Shown piece after piece: positions 53,753-55,934 of a stretch of 55,934 bases of DNA. The first letter of the stretch is position 1. The number at the start of each line of letters is the position of its first letter. The stretch comes from AG41 sp036522815. GTDB taxonomy: Bacteria; Gemmatimonadota; Gemmatimonadetes; Gemmatimonadales; GWC2-71-9. Both the position numbers and the translations under genes were made by a program. The stretch is taken from the NCBI GenBank assembly GCA_036522815.1, contig DATDFC010000215.1, positions 1-55,934 of the forward strand, written 5' to 3'. The notes under the pieces are model-generated. The model had not been told where the DNA came from. It worked only from the letters and a program-made list of their open reading frames with translations, and made no database searches.

Positions 53753-55280
53753 GTTCTACCTCACGACGGCCATCGACTACTCGAACGGCGAGCCGCACCT
53801 GGGGCACGCGCTCGAGAAGGTCGGTGCGGACTGCATCGCCCGCTACCATCGGCTGCGCGGCGACGATGTCCACTTCCTGATGGGAATGGACGAGCACAGC
53901 CAGTCCGTCATCCAGGCCGCCGCCCGCTCGGGCGTGACGCCACAGGCGTGGGTCGATCGCATGGCCGACACGTTCGCCGAGTACTGGCGCCGCCTCGGCT
54001 GCAGCTACGACGACTGGATCCGGACCACGGAGCCGCGGCACGCCCGCGCGGTCACCGCCCTGCTCGAGCGCATCCGGCAGCGCCGTCCTCAGGATCTGTT
54101 CGAAGCCGAGTACGAGGGGCTCTACTGCACCGGGTGCGAGGAATTCAAGACCGGGGCGCAGATCGTGGACGGGCACTGCGTGGAGCACCCCACGCTCGAG
54201 CTGATCCCGACGCGTGAGCGCAATCACTTCTTTCGGTTGAGCGCCTACCGCGACGCGGTGCTCGAGCGCATCCGCTCCGGCGCGCTCTCGGTCGAGCCCC
54301 AGATCCGCCGCAACGAGGTGGTGCGGCTGCTCGAGGCGGGGCTGCAGGACATCTCGATCTCGCGGCAGCGCCAGCCCTGGGGCATCCCCTTCCCCGGCGA
54401 CCCGCAGCAGACCGTGTACGTGTGGTTCGACGCGCTGATCAATTACCTCTCGGCCACGGGGTTCCCCGACGCGGGATTCGAGCGCCTGTGGCCCGCCGAT
54501 CTGCACGTCATCGGCAAGGGCATCACGCGCTTCCACTGCGTGATCTGGCCCGCGATGCTGCTGGCGGCCGAGCTGCCCCCGCCGCGCGCGGTGTGGGCGC
54601 ACGGCTACGTGCAATGGTCGGGCGCCAAGCTGAGCAAGACCGCCGGCGCGGCCGTCAGCCTGAGCGAGGCGATCGACTATCACGGGGCCGACGCGCTGCG
54701 CTACTTCCTGCTGCGCGAGGTCGGGTTCGAGAACGACGGCGACTTCACGTGGGAGCGGTTCGACGCGCGCTACACCTCCGAGCTCGCCGACACAATCGGC
54801 AATCTCGTGTCGCGCTCGCTCACGATGATCACGAACTACCGCGGGGGCGTGGTGCCGCGCGACCCCTGCAACTACGACACGCCGCTCGAGACCGCGGCGC
54901 GCGGTGCGCTCGCGGCGTACGCGGGCGCCATGGACGCGAACCGCGTGCAGGAAGGCGCCGCCCAGCTGGTGGCGCTCGCCAGCGCCGCCAACCGCTACGT
55001 GGAAGAGACGGCGCCGTACAAGCTCGTCAAACAGCCCGAGCGGGCCGCGCAGCTCGACTCCGTACTCGCCAACCTGGCGCGTACGGTGGGCCGGCTCGCG
55101 GTGCTGGCGCAGCCGTTCGTCCCGACCACGGCGGAGACCGTCTGGGGCACCCTCGGCCCGGCCCCGTCACAGCCGCTCACGAGCGTCCGACTGCGCGATC
55201 TGGACACCCTGGACCTGGCCGGCAGGCGCATCTTGAAACCCCCCATCCTGTTCCCCAAGCCCCGCGCGGCTCAGGCGTAA
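53745..55280 (+). CDS. metG: Methionyl-tRNA synthetase
   Basis: 511 residues. The HIGH-type motif is PHLGHA, the KMSKS-type motif is KLSKT, and the zinc knuckle is YCTGCEEF with a partly changed second pair. There is no C-terminal tRNA-binding domain, so it is the short MetG form. It charges tRNA with methionine. TTG start overlaps the PSP1 gene. The PSP1-metG neighbourhood recalls the yaaT-metS region of Bacillus. Confidence 0.95.
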   Translation: MPKFYLTTAIDYSNGEPHLGHALEKVGADCIARYHRLRGDDVHFLMGMDEHSQSVIQAAARSGVTPQAWVDRMADTFAEYWRRLGCSYDDWIRTTEPRHARAVTALLERIRQRRPQDLFEAEYEGLYCTGCEEFKTGAQIVDGHCVEHPTLELIPTRERNHFFRLSAYRDAVLERIRSGALSVEPQIRRNEVVRLLEAGLQDISISRQRQPWGIPFPGDPQQTVYVWFDALINYLSATGFPDAGFERLWPADLHVIGKGITRFHCVIWPAMLLAAELPPPRAVWAHGYVQWSGAKLSKTAGAAVSLSEAIDYHGADALRYFLLREVGFENDGDFTWERFDARYTSELADTIGNLVSRSLTMITNYRGGVVPRDPCNYDTPLETAARGALAAYAGAMDANRVQEGAAQLVALASAANRYVEETAPYKLVKQPERAAQLDSVLANLARTVGRLAVLAQPFVPTTAETVWGTLGPAPSQPLTSVRLRDLDTLDLAGRRILKPPILFPKPRAAQA

Positions 55281-55293
55281 GGTCCTGGGGAAG

Positions 55294-55309
55294 TGTGATA
55301 TAGCTCACG
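55294..55309. promoter_or_regulatory. CRP/FNR-type operator candidate
   Basis: TGTGA-TATAGC-TCACG is a 15/16-like match to the CRP site TGTGA-N6-TCACA. It lies 12 bp upstream of a -35 element, about 54 bp before the predicted start of transcription, in the 187-bp gap after metG. Confidence 0.5.
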
Positions 55310-55320
55310 TCCGGGCGATG

Positions 55321-55349
55321 TTGACGACTCGGACGGCGAGGCGTAGGTT
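55321..55349 (+). promoter_or_regulatory. Putative promoter of the M23 peptidase gene
   Basis: TTGACG (55321-55326) and TAGGTT (55344-55349) are separated by 17 nt. The leader would be about 110 nt. Two hairpins lie in it: GGTAC-CTGC-GTACC (55402-55415 region) and the 18-bp palindrome CCGGCGCGCGCGCGCCGG at 55415-55432. Confidence 0.6.
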
Positions 55350-55467
55350 AGGACTCCCACGGGCGACCGGGCCCACGCCCTGTCCGGATTCTCCCTTCGG
55401 TTGGTACCTGCGTACCGGCGCGCGCGCGCCGGCCACACGTGTTTGATGTGAGGTCTTGAACAGGCTG

Positions 55468-55934
55468 ATGCGGAAGAAGGCAGAGCGACGCTGGACTCTC
55501 ATGGTGGTGCCTCACGGCTCGGGCTTGTCGCGCGCCGTCGAGGTGTCGCAGACGTTCGTGAAAACGCTGGTGGGCATCGGCAGCGTGGTGGCGCTGACCT
55601 TCCTGGTGCTGGGCGTCGCCGCCATCTCGCGTGGCGTGAACATCACCCGCAGCCGCGCCCTCGAGAACGAAAACCGCGTCCTGGCGAACGAGATCCAGCA
55701 GATGCGCGAGCGGATGGCGGGGCTGCGCGACACGCTGCACCGCTTCAGCGAGCGCGAGCAGGAGCTGCGGCTCCTGGCGGGGCTCACGCCGACCGACACG
55801 ACGGTGCAGCAGGCGGGGATCGGCGGTCCCGCGGGCACGTGGTCGGAGGGTGACAGTCTCAAGGCGCTCGGTCCCGAGGGTCGGGAGGCGCTGGCCGCGC
55901 GGCTCGACGTCGACGCGCTGGGGCGGCGGGCCAA
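55468..55934 (+). CDS. M23-type murein hydrolase activator, N-terminal part (cut by window end)
   Basis: Only the first 155 codons are present. The start MRKKAERRWTLMVVPHGSG is followed by a TM helix (TLVGIGSVVALTFLVLGVAA) and a coiled coil (ENENRVLANEIQQMRERMAG). This is the usual N-terminal architecture of envelope M23 peptidases; the LytM domain would lie beyond the window. A TTG at 55456 is an alternative start. Confidence 0.75.
   Translation, partial: MRKKAERRWTLMVVPHGSGLSRAVEVSQTFVKTLVGIGSVVALTFLVLGVAAISRGVNITRSRALENENRVLANEIQQMRERMAGLRDTLHRFSEREQELRLLAGLTPTDTTVQQAGIGGPAGTWSEGDSLKALGPEGREALAARLDVDALGRRA

Overview
This is a gene-dense, very high-GC bacterial segment with many GTG and TTG starts and many 1-13 nt gene overlaps. 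The owner has an outer membrane: there is a TonB-dependent receptor, a beta-barrel-like protein, several lipoproteins and a peptidoglycan peptidase. Gene content and style suggest a Gemmatimonadota-like lineage. That assignment is an inference; no rRNA marker is present.

Layout. 1-4.2 kb: glycine cleavage genes gcvH and gcvP, then a LipM-type octanoyltransferase. 4.2-11.2 kb: a five-gene oligopeptide ABC transporter, a 32-residue membrane ORF and a GRP/DMT-type transporter. 11.3-12.1 kb: a Y1 (HUH) transposase of RAYT/IS200 type between oppositely oriented REP arrays. 12.1-22.4 kb: an S9 peptidase; a minus-strand run (POT transporter, RemA-like protein, PspA, FmdB); a TonB receptor, lipoproteins, a C26 hydrolase and an SCP2 protein. 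22.4-30.8 kb: a hybrid histidine kinase, a GT4 enzyme, an unusual GT2-DUF3108 fusion, a deoxyhypusine-synthase-like protein, an FAD oxidase and hypotheticals. 30.9-37.7 kb: a lipoate/pyruvate dehydrogenase cluster (lipA, E1 alpha, E1 beta, E2, E3, a membrane protein, lipB). 37.7-42.6 kb: a molybdopterin oxidoreductase, a lipoprotein, an M20 peptidase, a TPR protein and glutamate dehydrogenase. 42.6-43.2 kb: a frameshifted four-helix-bundle gene in an inverted-repeat cassette. 43.2-48.3 kb: a minus-strand run (antiporter, M30-like protease, barrel protein, PF10023 aminopeptidase). 48.3-55.9 kb: dnaE, accA, a PSP1/RicT protein, metG and a partial M23 peptidase.

How genes work together. Lipoylation is the main theme. 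GcvH and E2 are lipoyl acceptors. LipM and LipB are candidate octanoyl donors, LipA inserts sulfur, and E3 reoxidises the lipoyl groups.

Two unusual layers overlie the genes. First, the segment is full of short mobile-looking repeats: RAYT-type REPs, and tandem or inverted arrays of 7-13 nt units in several sequence families. Many are used as coding sequence, in interdomain linkers, gene ends, or stop and start codons. Second, many genes have a -10 element only 6-11 nt before the ATG and no Shine-Dalgarno. This suggests leaderless mRNAs, with divergent pairs that share one -35 region.
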